From NCBI GenBank assembly GCA_027924645.1, contig BSBN01000334.1, positions 4,588,001 to 4,652,000 on the forward strand: a DNA stretch of 64,000 bases, written 5' to 3'. The DNA is from Cunninghamia lanceolata (taxonomy: Eukaryota > Streptophyta > Pinopsida > Cupressales > Cupressaceae). A program made the position numbers and the translations under genes. The notes under the pieces are model-generated. The model was not told where the DNA came from and made no database searches. It saw only the letters and a program-made list of their open reading frames with translations. Shown piece after piece: positions 48,179 through 59,639 of the stretch; positions within the stretch are counted from its first letter, which is position 1, and every line of letters starts with the position of its first letter.

Positions 48179-48221
48179 GGGTTGTGTTCAATTATCAGCT
48201 ACAGGAAGGTCTCATGGTTGA

Positions 48222-49010
48222 GTGGGAGCAATGGAAAACAAGGGTAAATTGAAGGTAGATAAATTCAATGGGCAAAACTATCAGTTATGGAAGATGCAAA
48301 TGGAAGATTATTTCTATCGGAAGGATTTATGGATGCCGTTGGAAGGAATAGCCAAGAAACTAGCAATAATGACTGATAAGGATTGGAATCTTCTAGACAG
48401 AAAGGCACTGGAAACCATTCGGTTGTGCCTAGCACCATCGGTGGCATTCAATATAACAGAAGTTAAGACAACAAATGCTGTGATGAAAGCTTTGGCTAAA
48501 TTATATGAAAAACCTTCAGCCTCAAATAAGGTATTTCTCATAAAGTGTTTGTTTAATCTAAAAATCATTGAAGGTTGATCTGTGACAGATCATTTAAATG
48601 GGTTTAATATGATAATTAGTCAATTAACTTATGTAAAAGTAAGTTTTGATGAAAAGGCGAAGGCTCTCTTGATATTATGTTCTTTGCCAGAAAGCTAGAA
48701 TAGCTTGGTAATGGTTGTAAGTAAAAATGTCTCTGGTTCAAATACTTTGAATTTTGATGATGTTGTTGGTGTTACCCTTAGCAAGGAAATGAGATGGAAA
48801 AGCTTTGGAGGGTCCACATCAGGTTGTGTTTTGAATGCAGAATGCAGGGGTAGATCAAAGGAGATAGGAAAAGGTTCTAGAGGTCATGGGAAGTCATGAG
48901 GAAAATCAAAGGACAAGAGGTCCCAATCCAGATGATAGAAGGATTGTTGGTATTATGGCAAACTAGGTCATCTGAAGAAATATTGCTGGTCTCAGAAGAA
49001 TAAAGAAGGA
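48222..49010 (+). pseudogene. gag: Copia gag
   Basis: Likely starts at the ATG at 48231 (MENKGKLKVDKFNG). Core motifs are KFNGQNYQLWKMQMEDYF and, further on, MKALAKLYEKPSASNK with FLIKCLFNLKI, the copia gag fold. Open to 48578, then a stop and a shift. The zinc knuckle CWYYGKLGHLKKYC at about 48944-48985 has its second Cys replaced by Tyr. Makes the particle shell; broken here. Confidence 0.83.
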
Positions 49011-49079
49011 GACAAACAAAAGGCAATAAGGAGGCAAATGTGGTAAGTAATACATCTGAAGATTCTTTGACTCTTTCCC

Positions 49080-50363
49080 TAGATAATGCTGATGATTCAT
49101 GGGTTTTATATTCAGGGCCCTCATTTCATGCTACACCCCATAGAATTTATTTTCTTGATTATGTCCAAGGGGATTTTGTGCTGGTTTATTTGGGAGATAA
49201 CAAACCCTATTAGATTGTTGGAAAGAGAAGAATCAAGATTAAGTTGCAAAATGGGAATCATTAGCTACTACAAGAGGTAATGCACATTCTAAGGTTGAGT
49301 AGGAATTTAATTTTAGTAGGGCAACTAGATGAAGAAGGTTGCATTGTTACATTTACTGATAAAAATTAGAAGTTTTCAAGAGGTGCCTTAATAGTAGAAA
49401 AAGGTGTGAAAGTAGGCACCTTACATCTTTGTATTGATCACATTGTTCCTTCTACTTTAGTTGTTGTAGAGAAAAAATAAACAAGTTTAGAAACAGTTGT
49501 TGCATGTTCACAGTAAGAGACTGAAACAGTTGCTGCAAGTTCTGAGACAACATTGTGGCATAACAGACTTGGGCATATGAGTGAAAAAGGTATGAAGGTA
49601 CTTCATTCTAAGAAAGTTTTACCAGGTCTAAAATGTATTAATATGGATTTTTGTGAAAGTTATGTGTATGACAAACAAAAGAGAGTAAGTTTTCTCTAGG
49701 ATGGGAAACAAAGGAAAGATGAAAAGTTGGAGCTTGTGGGTACATATGTATGAAGACTGGCTTAGGTATCTTCTTTTAGTGGCTCTCGGTATTATGTTAC
49801 ATTCATAGATGATGCAACTAGGAAGGTTTGGATTTATTTCCTTAGGCAAAAATTAGATGTATTTGAAACATTTAAGAAATGGAGAAGCTTGGTTGAGAAT
49901 GAGATGGGTAAAAGATTAAAATGTCTCAGATTTGATAATGGTGGTGAGTATTGCAGCAAAAAATTTGTAGATTATTATTTCTTTAATGAAATTCGTAGGC
50001 AGAAAATAGTTCTAGGGACTCCACAAGAAAATGGAGTGCTTGAAAGCATGAATGGGACAATAATGGAGTGTACAAGGACCATGACATTGCATGCTATGCT
50101 ACTTTTAAACATGTGGGTAGAAGCTATCAATACCGCTATATATTTAATTAATAGAGGTCATTCAGTTCCCTTGGGTTGTGGTATTCTAGAGGAAGCATGG
50201 ACAGGTAAGAAGGTGAGTTATTCTTATCTCAAAACCTTCATATGTGAAGCATTTACACATGTAGATTCTAAAAATAGAACCAAGCTGGATGCAAAATTAA
50301 AAAAGTGTACCTTCATTGGATATGGTATTGATGAATTTGGTTATAGGCTTTGGGATTTTTAAA
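49080..50363 (+). pseudogene. Copia protease and integrase
   Basis: Protease remnant at about 49092 reads SWVLYSGPSFH, where the catalytic Asp of DSG is Tyr. At about 49554-49620 LWHNRLGHMSEKGMKVLH is the GAG-pre-integrase zinc-binding segment. The integrase core has FIDDATRKVWIYFL (first Asp), LRFDNGGEYCSKKF (second Asp) and GTPQENGVLESMNGTIME (Glu), then FIGYGIDEFGYRLWD near 50310. The 49889-50362 part is open for 157 codons. Stops upstream prevent a full product. Confidence 0.85.
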
Positions 50364-50579
50364 AATTAAAAAATTGTGAGAAGTAGGGATGTTGTACTCA
50401 ATGAGAAGGTGTTGTACAAAGATCAGTTGCAATAGCATGAGAAGAAAGAAAAGGATTATGTGGTGCTGGATGATACTCCAAATAGTGATGTTCCAGTGGT
50501 TCCTCATGCTTCGCAACAGCAAGAAGAAATACCACAAACTCCAGTGAATGTTAGATAGTCAATAAAGTTAAGTAGACCT

Positions 50580-52200
50580 TGTGAAAGGTTTTCTCCCTCT
50601 TTGTATTCTATTTTGTTAATAGATGCTAGTGAACTAGAAGGGTATGATGAAGCTATGCAAGTGGATACAAAGGTTCAGTGGGAGCTTGCAATGAAAGAAG
50701 AAATGAAATCCTTGTTGAAAAATCAAACTTGGGAATTATGTAAGTTGCCTGCAGGTAAAATGGCTTTACCAAACAAATGGGTTTACAAGTTGAAAGAGGA
50801 AGATAGAGGTAAGAACGGATTTAAATCCAAATTAGTTGTAAAGGGATTGGCATAGAAAAATGTATTGATTTTGATGAGATTTTTTCTCTGGCTGTTAAGA
50901 TGACTTCTATTCGTACTGTTTTAAGTATTGTGGTTGCTAAAGATTTGTATTTGGAATAGCTAGATGTGAAAACTTCATTTTTCCATAGTGATTTCAAGGA
51001 GGAGAAGATATATATGGAACAACCACAGGGATTTGATGTCAAAGGTAAAGAGAAATTGGTGTGCAGATTGATGAAGAGTTTATATGGCTTGAAACAAGCA
51101 CCTCGGTAATGGTATTTTAAATTTGATAGTTTTATGGCTAAACAAGGCTACAGTCAGTGTAATTCTGACCATTGTGTTTATTTTAAGAGGTTGGATAATG
51201 ACAGCTACATTATTTTATGTTTGTGTTGATGACATGCTTGTAGCAGGGTCTAACATCGATCACATAAGAGAGTTAAAACAATAGTTAGCACAATCATTTT
51301 CTATGAAGGATTTGGCGGTAGGAAAACAAATCCTTGGTATGAAAATTTGTAGAGATAGGAAGAACAGAAAATTGACTCTAGCTTAGGCTGATTATATTGA
51401 AAAGGTGTTGCAGAGATTCATATGGAGAATGCAAAAGTTGTCAGCACACCTTTGCCTAGTCATTTGAAATTGACTAAAGATATTTATCCTAAGACATAAG
51501 AGGAAGAATAAAAATTGTCTAAGGTACCATATGCTTCACCTATGAGAAGTTTAATGTATGCCATCGTATGCACGAGACCGGATATTGCACATGTTGTAGG
51601 AGTTGTAAGCAGGTATATGAGTCATCTCGGATTGGAGCATTGGAATGTGGTAAAATCAATTCTCAGATATTTGAGGGGTACATCCAATAAGCACTTATGT
51701 TTTGGGGGCTCTAATACTTATTTAGTAGCTTATGTAGACTTAGATTTGGCAGTAGATATTGATACTAGGATATAGGTTATGTCTTTACTGTAGGTGGGAC
51801 AATGGTGAGTTGGATCTCCAGGTTGCAAAAGGTGGTTGCTTTATCCACCATGGAGGCAGAGTATGTATCTACAATAGAGGCAAGCAAGGAGATGATATGG
51901 CTACAATCTTTCATGAAAGAATTGGGTAAACAATAGACTAACAATTCTTTGTATATAGATAGTCAGAGTGCCATACATCTTGCAACAAATTTTGTCTTGC
52001 ATTCAAAGACCAAACACATATAGCTAAGGTGTCACTTCATTCAGTCGGTGTTAGATGATGGACAGTTAAGGCTGGAAAAGATACGTATAGATGAAAATGT
52101 AATGGATATGTTTACAAAAGCAGTGATAAGGGAGAAGCTGAGCTCCACTTTAGCTTCAGTTGATCTTCAAGACAAAAAAATAAAAAATAGAATAGTAGAG
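50580..52200 (+). pseudogene. Copia reverse transcriptase and RNase H
   Basis: 50601-50855 is open and has WELAMKEEMKSLLKNQTWEL, LPNKWVYKLK and GFKSKLVVKG, the start of copia reverse transcriptase. VCVDDMLVAGSN at about 51219 is the active site (YVDD, here CVDD). 51515-51775 has SPMRSLMYAIVCTRPDIAH, SRYMSHLGLEHW and SILRYLRGTSNKHL. The RNase H piece with MEAEYVST follows at about 51850. 52048-52200 holds the C-terminal end with KIRIDENVMDMFTKAVIREK. Several frameshifts and stops lie between. Confidence 0.87.
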
Positions 52201-52295
52201 TCCATGGTGCTTATTTCCAGTGGGAGCTACAGGGTCAGTAGTGTTATGTTCAGTCTCCAAGTGGGAGATGATATGGTGTGGAGTCTGATCAGTCT

Positions 52296-52308
52296 CCAAG
52301 TGGGACAT
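52296..52308 (+). promoter_or_regulatory. Copia polypurine tract
   Basis: CAAGTGGGACAT ends at the 3' LTR. The near-identical CCAAGTGGGAGATG at about 52257 and CAGTGGGAGC at about 52218 are extra copies. Confidence 0.75.
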
Positions 52309-52758
52309 TGTTGTTATATGGAGCCTAATCAGACTCAGAGGTTAAATTTACCCCACTTTTATTAGCATAGCTTCCCCCCAAATTATTTAATAGGGTTAAG
52401 TGGCAACACCCCAAAGACAAGATCAAGGGGTGGCACGGAGTTATTTTTCTATTAGCCAACATAAAAAACCCTATTTTTTTTGTAACTGACATAAGGCTTG
52501 ATAAAAGTGGCTAAGAGTTAGGGTTTCCATTGATGTATTGTAGCATTTTACAGTGGTATTGAGTTGCAAGGATTGTTGGTTGTATTTAGTTTGATTTACT
52601 AGATAATAATATTGGACTCTCTATTGGTGGATGTAGCCCAACTTTGGGTGAACCATGTTAAAACTTATCTCTCACTATTATTATTTCTATGTATTTTCAT
52701 TCCTCTATTTAATCTTTATTTGTATTTAATTGATATTTTCTGCATACAATCCCTAACA
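52309..52758 (+). repeat. Copia 3' LTR
   Basis: 450 bp, TG...CA, matching 47600-48164 except for a loss of roughly 115 bp in the minisatellite and scattered changes. Confidence 0.92.
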
Positions 52759-52763
52759 CTTCT
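52759..52763. repeat. Target site duplication of the copia element, right copy
   Basis: CTTCT, identical to 47595-47599. Confidence 0.93.
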
Positions 52764-54130
52764 TTCACAACCCAAGTCTCCATGATCAATGATCTTAGAG
52801 GGCAAATAAATTTGAGATCTATCCTAATAGAGAGAGGAAATCTCTACACCCAATTGACATGGCATAGTTAAGTCATATAAGGCCCCAACCATCCCCTTTG
52901 CTAGGAGAACTAACAAAGACCCAATTTACACAAAACAATACAAGCACAACATTAAGATGAACACTTATAATAGTGGTTTAAACTTATACAAGTATAATAT
53001 GGAAGTAAAATCTCCATCTCACTCACTATCTTGATAAGTGCACTCGTACACTTCAACATAGACTTTTTAAAATAGAAAACACAACCTACACAAAATTGCA
53101 AAATAGACAACACTTCCGCAATTTCCTCATACATAATACCCACTTACATAGGACCATTCACAATAGAAGTATTTTTCAAAAAAATAACAACAATGTGGAA
53201 GATGACTTATCTTTACTCATAAAACATGTGGACTAAAGACTCTCTTTTCTTGTCCAAGCTCTTTGTTTCTAATTTGCAATGAAGTTATCCATTCAAAATT
53301 TTACTCCCAAAACATCAACTTTTGTCAATCTCTTCAAAATTTCTCTCTCAAGAGGATTTTCTATCATGTAAGAATACCACTTAAAACCCTAAAAGTATGA
53401 GCTTATATGAGAGTGACATATCACTTATTTCCATGTAATAGAATGAGAGCACATGGTACCTCTCCAATGCTACATCTACTTTTTTCATAGCATACCCAAG
53501 TTGACATGGCCCCTCATTTGAATTCACATGGGTTTCAAATGGATGTGACTTGTTATGTGACTTTACATGGTTCTCAGGTTCCAAATATGTAACCACACAC
53601 ATGAGTTCATATGAGTCTCCTTCCAAAAATTTAAGATTCATTTTGTAATCCTACACTTTTAGAAAGTCATATGTTGATTTAGTGTCTTGAAAAAATCATT
53701 TATGCCTTCATACATGAGTACTCATTTCAAAAGTTCTAAAAGCATCATTTTCAATGTCCCAAAACACTTTGTATATGCCTCCCCAAGTATCCTCCCTATA
53801 GGTACATTAGTTGGGGTCCCAAAATTTACATTAGTCCACTAAAAACTAGTTTTTAAGCTCAAAGAAAATAACGCAAAAGATTTTAGGTAAGTTCACACTC
53901 CAACCTGCATATTTTTAACATACAAAATACACCTAAGCACTCTATATTTAACTAGAATTTCAAAATAAAATAAAATTTAAAATAAGTAAAACTCAAAGCA
54001 CGTAAGGATAACAAGGTTTAAAAGATATTTCTTTCCTATGTGAAGTGGTTAACAATATGTTGTAAATTCACCGACTATTCACCAATTGATGATTGCTTAC
54101 ACCTGCATACTTATTGCAAATATCAATTCA

Positions 54131-54189
54131 TCCATGGTATATGCATATAACATATGCAACAAAAGTATAACTATGTGATTTACCTATTA
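54131..54189. repeat. Direct repeat, copy 1
   Basis: Shares CATATGCAACAAAAGTATAA and the following CTATGTGATTTACCTATTA with 55026-55084, with three or four differences. Confidence 0.85.
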
Positions 54190-55025
54190 ATGATCTAATT
54201 TAAATCCACATACCTTGAAACTCAATTCAATCTCAACCCATGCATCAACAACCACATAAATTAATATGGTCATAGATCCTACAAATTAACATGGTAAAAT
54301 TTCACAATATCTAGCTTGCAGCAAGAAAACAATATTCACATTTAATCAAAACTTGATAATTTTAACAAGTTAAATTTAGAGCCCACTTAACCATGTTATA
54401 ATGATGTGTGGTCTAATCAGAATATGTAACCACTAAATTACTTTATCTAAAATTCATATACAATTCGCTCATAACATTGTGCACATGTATTTAGTTTTTG
54501 TTTTAAAATCACTAATCATTTTTAAATTGACTTCAATATCGAAATGTTCACAAACCAAATTCATACGTTTTAATCAATTAATTGTCACAAATACTAAGCA
54601 TCACTTTATCACTGATTTTCATATTATTAAAAGATTTACACCTTGAGTGTTTGCGTTTTAATTAGTATTAGCATCCATATACTTGACATAATACAATCTT
54701 TCTCAATTACTTATATAACCACCACAACGATTTTTTCTAGTGGCATCACAATTATTCCATAACTTGACATTACATCACATCGCATGGAAATCATAATTCA
54801 ACTATAAAACATTTATCAAGAGAATAACTATAAAGTCTATAACAATGACGTGTTACTTATACAAAATATAATAGATTTAGTTAGGTTACTGAAATAAGTA
54901 AGTTTCGCATCCAAAGAGTGAATCAAACAATAATAATTCACAATGTTAAGTTTTCAATACAGAGAATTATCTATTGGACTGATTTATGGATTGATATTAA
55001 TAGAAGTATACTAGAACTCAAATTA

Positions 55026-55084
55026 TCCGTGGTGTATGCACATAGCATATGCAACAAAAGTATAACTATGTGATTTACCTATTA
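55026..55084. repeat. Direct repeat, copy 2
   Basis: Second copy of 54131-54189, 895 bp further on and about 350 bp from the end of the GRAS gene. Confidence 0.85.
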
Positions 55085-55290
55085 TTGATGACTTGAATAA
55101 TCCTCTATTGCATCTTCCAGCGATCACTTCCGAGTGTCGTGTATTATCTCAATACTGACTCGCTCAACTTGAAAGCTCACAATATACCAATGTAACCTAT
55201 TGGTTAGATATATAATATTTTAAAAAATTGAATTGTTCCATAATCCATTTATGAGAGTTTTTACGCTCCCAAAAGCATCAGCGAAAGGTA

Positions 55291-55296
55291 TTTATT
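55291..55296 (-). terminator. Possible polyadenylation signal of the GRAS gene
   Basis: TTTATT on the plus strand is AATAAA on the gene strand, about 135 bases past the TGA at 55430. AT-rich context makes chance matches common. Confidence 0.35.
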
Positions 55297-55429
55297 TATA
55301 GCAAAGTACTACACTGATTATATAATATGGTCAGTGGACCAGAAATAAATATAACAGAAATTTGAACGCGAAGAATCTGTCATTCACAATAGAGTAACCA
55401 AGCCTTTACATTTAAAAGCGAACCCACAT

Positions 55430-56869
55430 TCAGTTACAAGTCCATGCAGTTACTGCTTGTACTGGGGTTCCTTTCCACCCAAATATTATGGCAGATCCAT
55501 TGGCCTCAAGAGTATAACATTCTCCGTGAGGAAATTGTTCCAACATTAATCTGGCCTGATACCAAGCCTGATAGCTGAAACTCAGTTCCATCAAGCCCTT
55601 CTGTCTTAAAAAACATCTCCACACATCAGTTCTAACATGTCTGATTCTTCTATCGTTCATCTCACATGCTATGATATTCCTTATCTGGCTCCCACAGAAT
55701 ACTTCTTCAAACTTGATCCTTCCAATATCATGTCTATCTGGCATGATGACATCGAAGGAGTCAAAACAACCGCTGCTATGGAAAAGTAGCTCGATGAATC
55801 GGTTGTTAAAACAAGGAGAGTTGTGCGCAGCTTCAACTTCTATATTCACCAGTATTCGGGGCCTTAATTTCTATAGAACATCCACAACACTCTCCAGAAG
55901 AGTCCGATTATATAACAGTGTTTGGAAAACATTGGGAACATACACTACGACAGCCTCGCCAGGTTTAACGTTGAATAAACCTTCGTGAATCTCCTCAATA
56001 CTTGAGACCTGCACAATCCTGTAGGAAAACGGAAGCGCCAAGGACTTAGCGAACTCGTGAAGTCTTCTTCCGTTATCTTTCAGTTCTTCCCAAGTCATTC
56101 CAACTGCTGTGATTCTAAGAAGCTTCAGCGAATCGGAAGTAGCTCTCACGGCAAGACTCTGCATCAGCACTGCCCACTGGCACCCAGTTCGAATCTTCAG
56201 ATCTATCACATGAATTTTGCTTGCATTTCCCACGGACTCTATGATTGCCTGCACAGACGTTAATTGCACCAGTTTCACGTACGGGAGAACTCTATTATAA
56301 AACGCGACCAGCCTATTAACCTCGGTTTTATTATAACCACTGTTCAAATTGTCGGCAGCATCGAGGGTTCGTTTTAGAGGATTCCTTAACCCGTCGCAGG
56401 TCTGGCGTTCAATTCTCTCCTGCAGCGCCCCGGAGAAATAATAGCAGATCCTCTGTATGGGGCTTCCGGACTGCGAAGAGAAGTTGCGACATCGCATCAC
56501 CAGCCTGGCTGCTTGATCATATTGCTTGTTGCTTATCATCTCTGCAGAGTTGAAGAGAAGGTGAGCCAATTCTAGCCCGTGCTGGTCTTCCGTTGCCAGA
56601 CCAGGAGTGACAAAGTAAGAGTTCAAGCCACCATAAGCAGAGCCTTTTATGTACCGCGTGCCCACAAGTTTTACGATTTCGTGAGATGACAAAACCTTCA
56701 TATTTGTGGGCAGCATGCAAAATTCATCTAACTGCCCTGATATTATATGTTCAGGCGTACCTTTATTCTGCACTTTCTGATCGGCGTCGTAGATTTCTGA
56801 AGAGTGAATATTTTGATAAACAGACAAAGCAGAGCTCTCAGCCATGGTCGCCTTCGCTTGGTGCTCCAA
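55430..56869 (-). pseudogene. GRAS-family transcription regulator (DELLA/GAI-like), broken by one in-frame TAG
   Basis: GRAS proteins are plant nuclear regulators; the DELLA branch restrains gibberellin responses. The ATG at 56869 opens 332 codons to a TAG at 55871-55873. The same frame then runs 146 codons more to the TGA at 55430-55432, so the full frame would be about 479 residues, without introns. Domains in order: a short N-terminus without a DELLA or TVHYNP motif; leucine heptad I (98-160, GLELAHLLFNSAEMIS); VHIID block with IHVIDL at 219-224; leucine heptad II about 262-330 with LPFSYRIVQ; then, past the TAG, the PFYRE-type block (LRPRILVNIEVEAAHNSP, NNRFIELLFH) and a SAW block that ends GWKGTPVQAVTAW. 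Homology is continuous on both sides of the TAG. It could be a recent pseudogene, a truncated allele, readthrough or a sequence error. Confidence 0.85.
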
Positions 56870-56982
56870 TACAGAACTCCTGCTTTCCTCGCAGAGAAAA
56901 TAATCAAGAGTATGAACGGAGGAATTATATCAAGATGTAAATCCTCAATCTTGGTGCGGTTTGCTGTCAAGATGTAAATCGA

Positions 56983-56994
56983 ACATATATTTAA
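56983..56994 (-). promoter_or_regulatory. Possible TATA box of the GRAS gene
   Basis: TAAATATATG on the gene strand, about 120 bases before the ATG. A 14-base repeat, TCAAGATGTAAATC (plus strand), occurs at about 56930 and 56967 on both sides of this area. Confidence 0.35.
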
Positions 56995-57729
56995 CAATTT
57001 TTGTAGGTAATGAGACTCGTCGGAGGCGGCAGGATTCCAAGAATTGCCGTTCATTGAATCCTGTTAAATAGATTTGACCCGCTTGCTGAAACGTAAGCTA
57101 ATGAGAGAGATTCGGTCGGTTCGGCTGTCGCTTCCAAAAACAGCCTTTATTAGTTTTGATCAGTTGTACTTCATTTGACGAAATTGAAGGAAAGGGAAAA
57201 TGAACTTTCCCCAATTCGTAAAACTATTAATGACTATGAGTTGCATGAAATTTAGGCGCAAGGAATTCGTCAATAAGGTGAAATAATGAATAAAAATATG
57301 ATCAACTTATGTTAAATAGCAATATGTAATAATTAAATATACAATAAGGATTATGACCAATGTATTAATATTTAAGTATACATTGCTGGAAAGGTCAATC
57401 TGCTACAATAATGAAATCCTTTGAACTGACTTTGATGATTGATAGAAGACCTCACAGAGGCCGTTGGGCTTTGGCCAACATAAGAAATCACTGGAGGTGG
57501 CAATGGGGTGAAGATACGTTGTCTACCACCATGAACTGGGAGAGGAAAGCTTTGAGGTGACAACCTAGCAATAGATATTCATATCACCTATATCGAAAAA
57601 ATAGAACCACCAACACATCGAAGATTGCCACCTTGGCAAAAAGACCATGTGAAATTGACGACATAGACAACAGCTAGTGACAATCCATAGTCGATAGATT
57701 TTTTAAAAGGCAAATATGCTAGTCTTACT

Positions 57730-57852
57730 TTAGAACTATTTAAGAATTATTTTTATTTATTTATATATTCCTTCCTTTATTTATTAATATGCGAGTTTTA
57801 TTTAGAACTATTTAAGAATTATTATTTTTATTTATATATTCCTTTCTTTATT
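57730..57852. repeat. Tandem duplication (TTTAGAACTATTTAAGAATT unit)
   Basis: 57730-57784 and 57801-57852 share TTTAGAACTATTTAAGAATT and a following T/A-rich tail with TATATATTCCTT. Confidence 0.85.
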
Positions 57853-58772
57853 TGCTTTATTTTTATTGAGTTTACTATTGTAATAAAAACGGTAAATAAA
57901 AAAGTTATTGAAATTATTATGTAATTTGATAAATAAAATAGTAAATAGTTATGTATTTAATAAATTAAAATATAATAAGTAACAAACTTTATAATTAAAT
58001 TAGTTTATTTTATTTTTCTATAGTAATAAAAAAGGTAAAAAAAATATTCTCGAGTTTTAACAAATGCCATGTAGTGGCTAGTACATGCCTTGTAGTGTTG
58101 TAATAATACTATGCATTTTGTAGGTGAATTTTTTTTCTTAGATTAAATATTTGTTTAATATTGATGTGGAATTGATTTATTGGTAAATACTCCATGAATT
58201 GATTAGTTGATTGAGTTTGATTGAATATTTATTTGGTTAGCAAAGACTACAACGGAGTTTGCGTTGGAGAATGTACAAAATGTGAATTTTAGTCTAATAT
58301 TTCCAATTCTTGAATTTATTATGGAATTTTACTACATGCTATTATTGCGATAACACAAACATAAACTTTTGGAGGTCATAAGTTTTGACCCAGGGTCCAT
58401 TTGAGCTGAAATTTGGTGGGTAGATGCGTCTTAAGGAGTTGATTGAAAATCTCACTAAACTAGCAAGCTCAAGTCGCCATTTTGACACTTTTTCGGGACC
58501 TTTTTCGATCATTAGGCCCTCAAAATGAAGTCTTAATAATTTTTTGAGATTTTTCCAAGTTGTTTTTTTTAATTATTTTTCAAACTTTACATGCAATTAG
58601 ATTTGAAAGTTGACAATTAGTCCTTTTTTAGTTAGTTTTCAGTAATTGGCAATTTTCATGACCATACGGATATGGATGTGAAGTTACCAAAAACGACAAT
58701 TTTAGAAAGTTGCTAAAATATGGCAAAAAGGGTAATTTTTATTTTTGTATAAATTTAGTATTTATTTTAGTT

Positions 58773-58854
58773 GGAGGAAGATGGAATGGAATGAGAAGGA
58801 TAGTTTGAAAATTTGGAGGAGAATGGAATGGAATGAGAAGGATAATTTGAAAAT
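58773..58854. repeat. Tandem repeat, two 40-42-bp units
   Basis: GGAATGGAATGAGAAGGATA recurs in both units (58773-58814 and 58815-58854), each followed by TTTGAAAAT, with few differences. Confidence 0.9.
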
Positions 58855-59639
58855 AGTTCTATATTTTTTGCAATAATAATAGCGTTGAATCTTATGCTGT
58901 GAAGTTTGGTTACATCAATATATCAATATTTTATTTTACTACAATATAACATAAATATAAATACATTATAATGATAATTGTATTTATTCAAGTATAATCA
59001 ATAATTTAAAAATCAAACAATCATATTAATATGAATATTATACAATGTAATATATTAATATTTAATATTTATAAAAAAGAATATAATGACCATATATGAA
59101 TTATAATATTGATATTTTAAATAGCAAAAAAATAATATAATTAATAATATTTTTATAATGAAATTTATTATAACATAGTAAAATGAAATATTCATTGAAA
59201 GATATAAACTATTGTAAAAACCCTAAATTTATATCAAAATGCAACAACAAAAGATTAAAGAAAAGCATTATTGAATCTGATAAATTGTTACCCAATGTAC
59301 TGAAATGTGGTTGCTCAAGATTGTAGCATAACTCCAATGTAAATTTGCCGGGGGGGTAAATGAAAATGAATTTGATTTTTATAAGGTTTGGTAGAACAGT
59401 TCAAAAGTGGTTCGAATAGTTGAACGGATTTTGTTCGAAAAGTGGTAAAGTAGTTAGGGTTTTGTTTTTTTGCAAATGGATATAGATTTGGATTAAAATA
59501 ACAAATTAAGTTTATTTAATTTAGTATTTTCGGGAGGTTATTAGCTCATAGGTAAATAATCAATTAATTTTAATTTATTATTTATGGGATATGTCAAAAT
59601 GAAGGATTTAATTAATTAACATTAATTAAATCACATGCG

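Larger units (their letters stand above)
47600..52758 (+). mobile_element. Ty1/copia element, complete structure, decayed coding
   Basis: A 5.16-kb plus-strand element: LTRs 47600-48164 and 52309-52758, TSD CTTCT, Met primer site at 48167 and a polypurine tract at 52296. The interior holds gag, protease, integrase, reverse transcriptase and RNase H in copia order. The LTR is short and the gag, integrase and RNase H wording is like the Tork/Tnt1-type copia group. Many stops and frameshifts. Confidence 0.92.
52764..55285. other. AT-rich spacer downstream of the GRAS gene
   Basis: No credible gene; the short open frames here have no recognisable domain. A direct repeat of about 59 bp occurs at 54131-54189 and 55026-55084. 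Confidence 0.6.
57055..59639. other. Region upstream of the GRAS gene: AT-rich, small tandem repeats
   Basis: No supported gene. 57730-57852 holds a 52-55-bp direct duplication and 58773-58854 a 42-bp one. Around 58375-58520 the sequence (GGGTCCATTTGAGCTGAAAT) reads like an old retroelement fragment, but I could not assign it. Confidence 0.55.

Noticed and set aside
55767..56263. Plus-strand open frames across the GRAS gene (55671-55988, 56057-56263)
   Set aside because: They are antisense to a clear GRAS domain and have no recognisable motif.
56743..57054. 103-codon minus-strand open frame overlapping the GRAS start in another frame
   Set aside because: No motif, and it overlaps the GRAS N-terminus out of frame. 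An upstream ORF in the leader is possible but cannot be supported.
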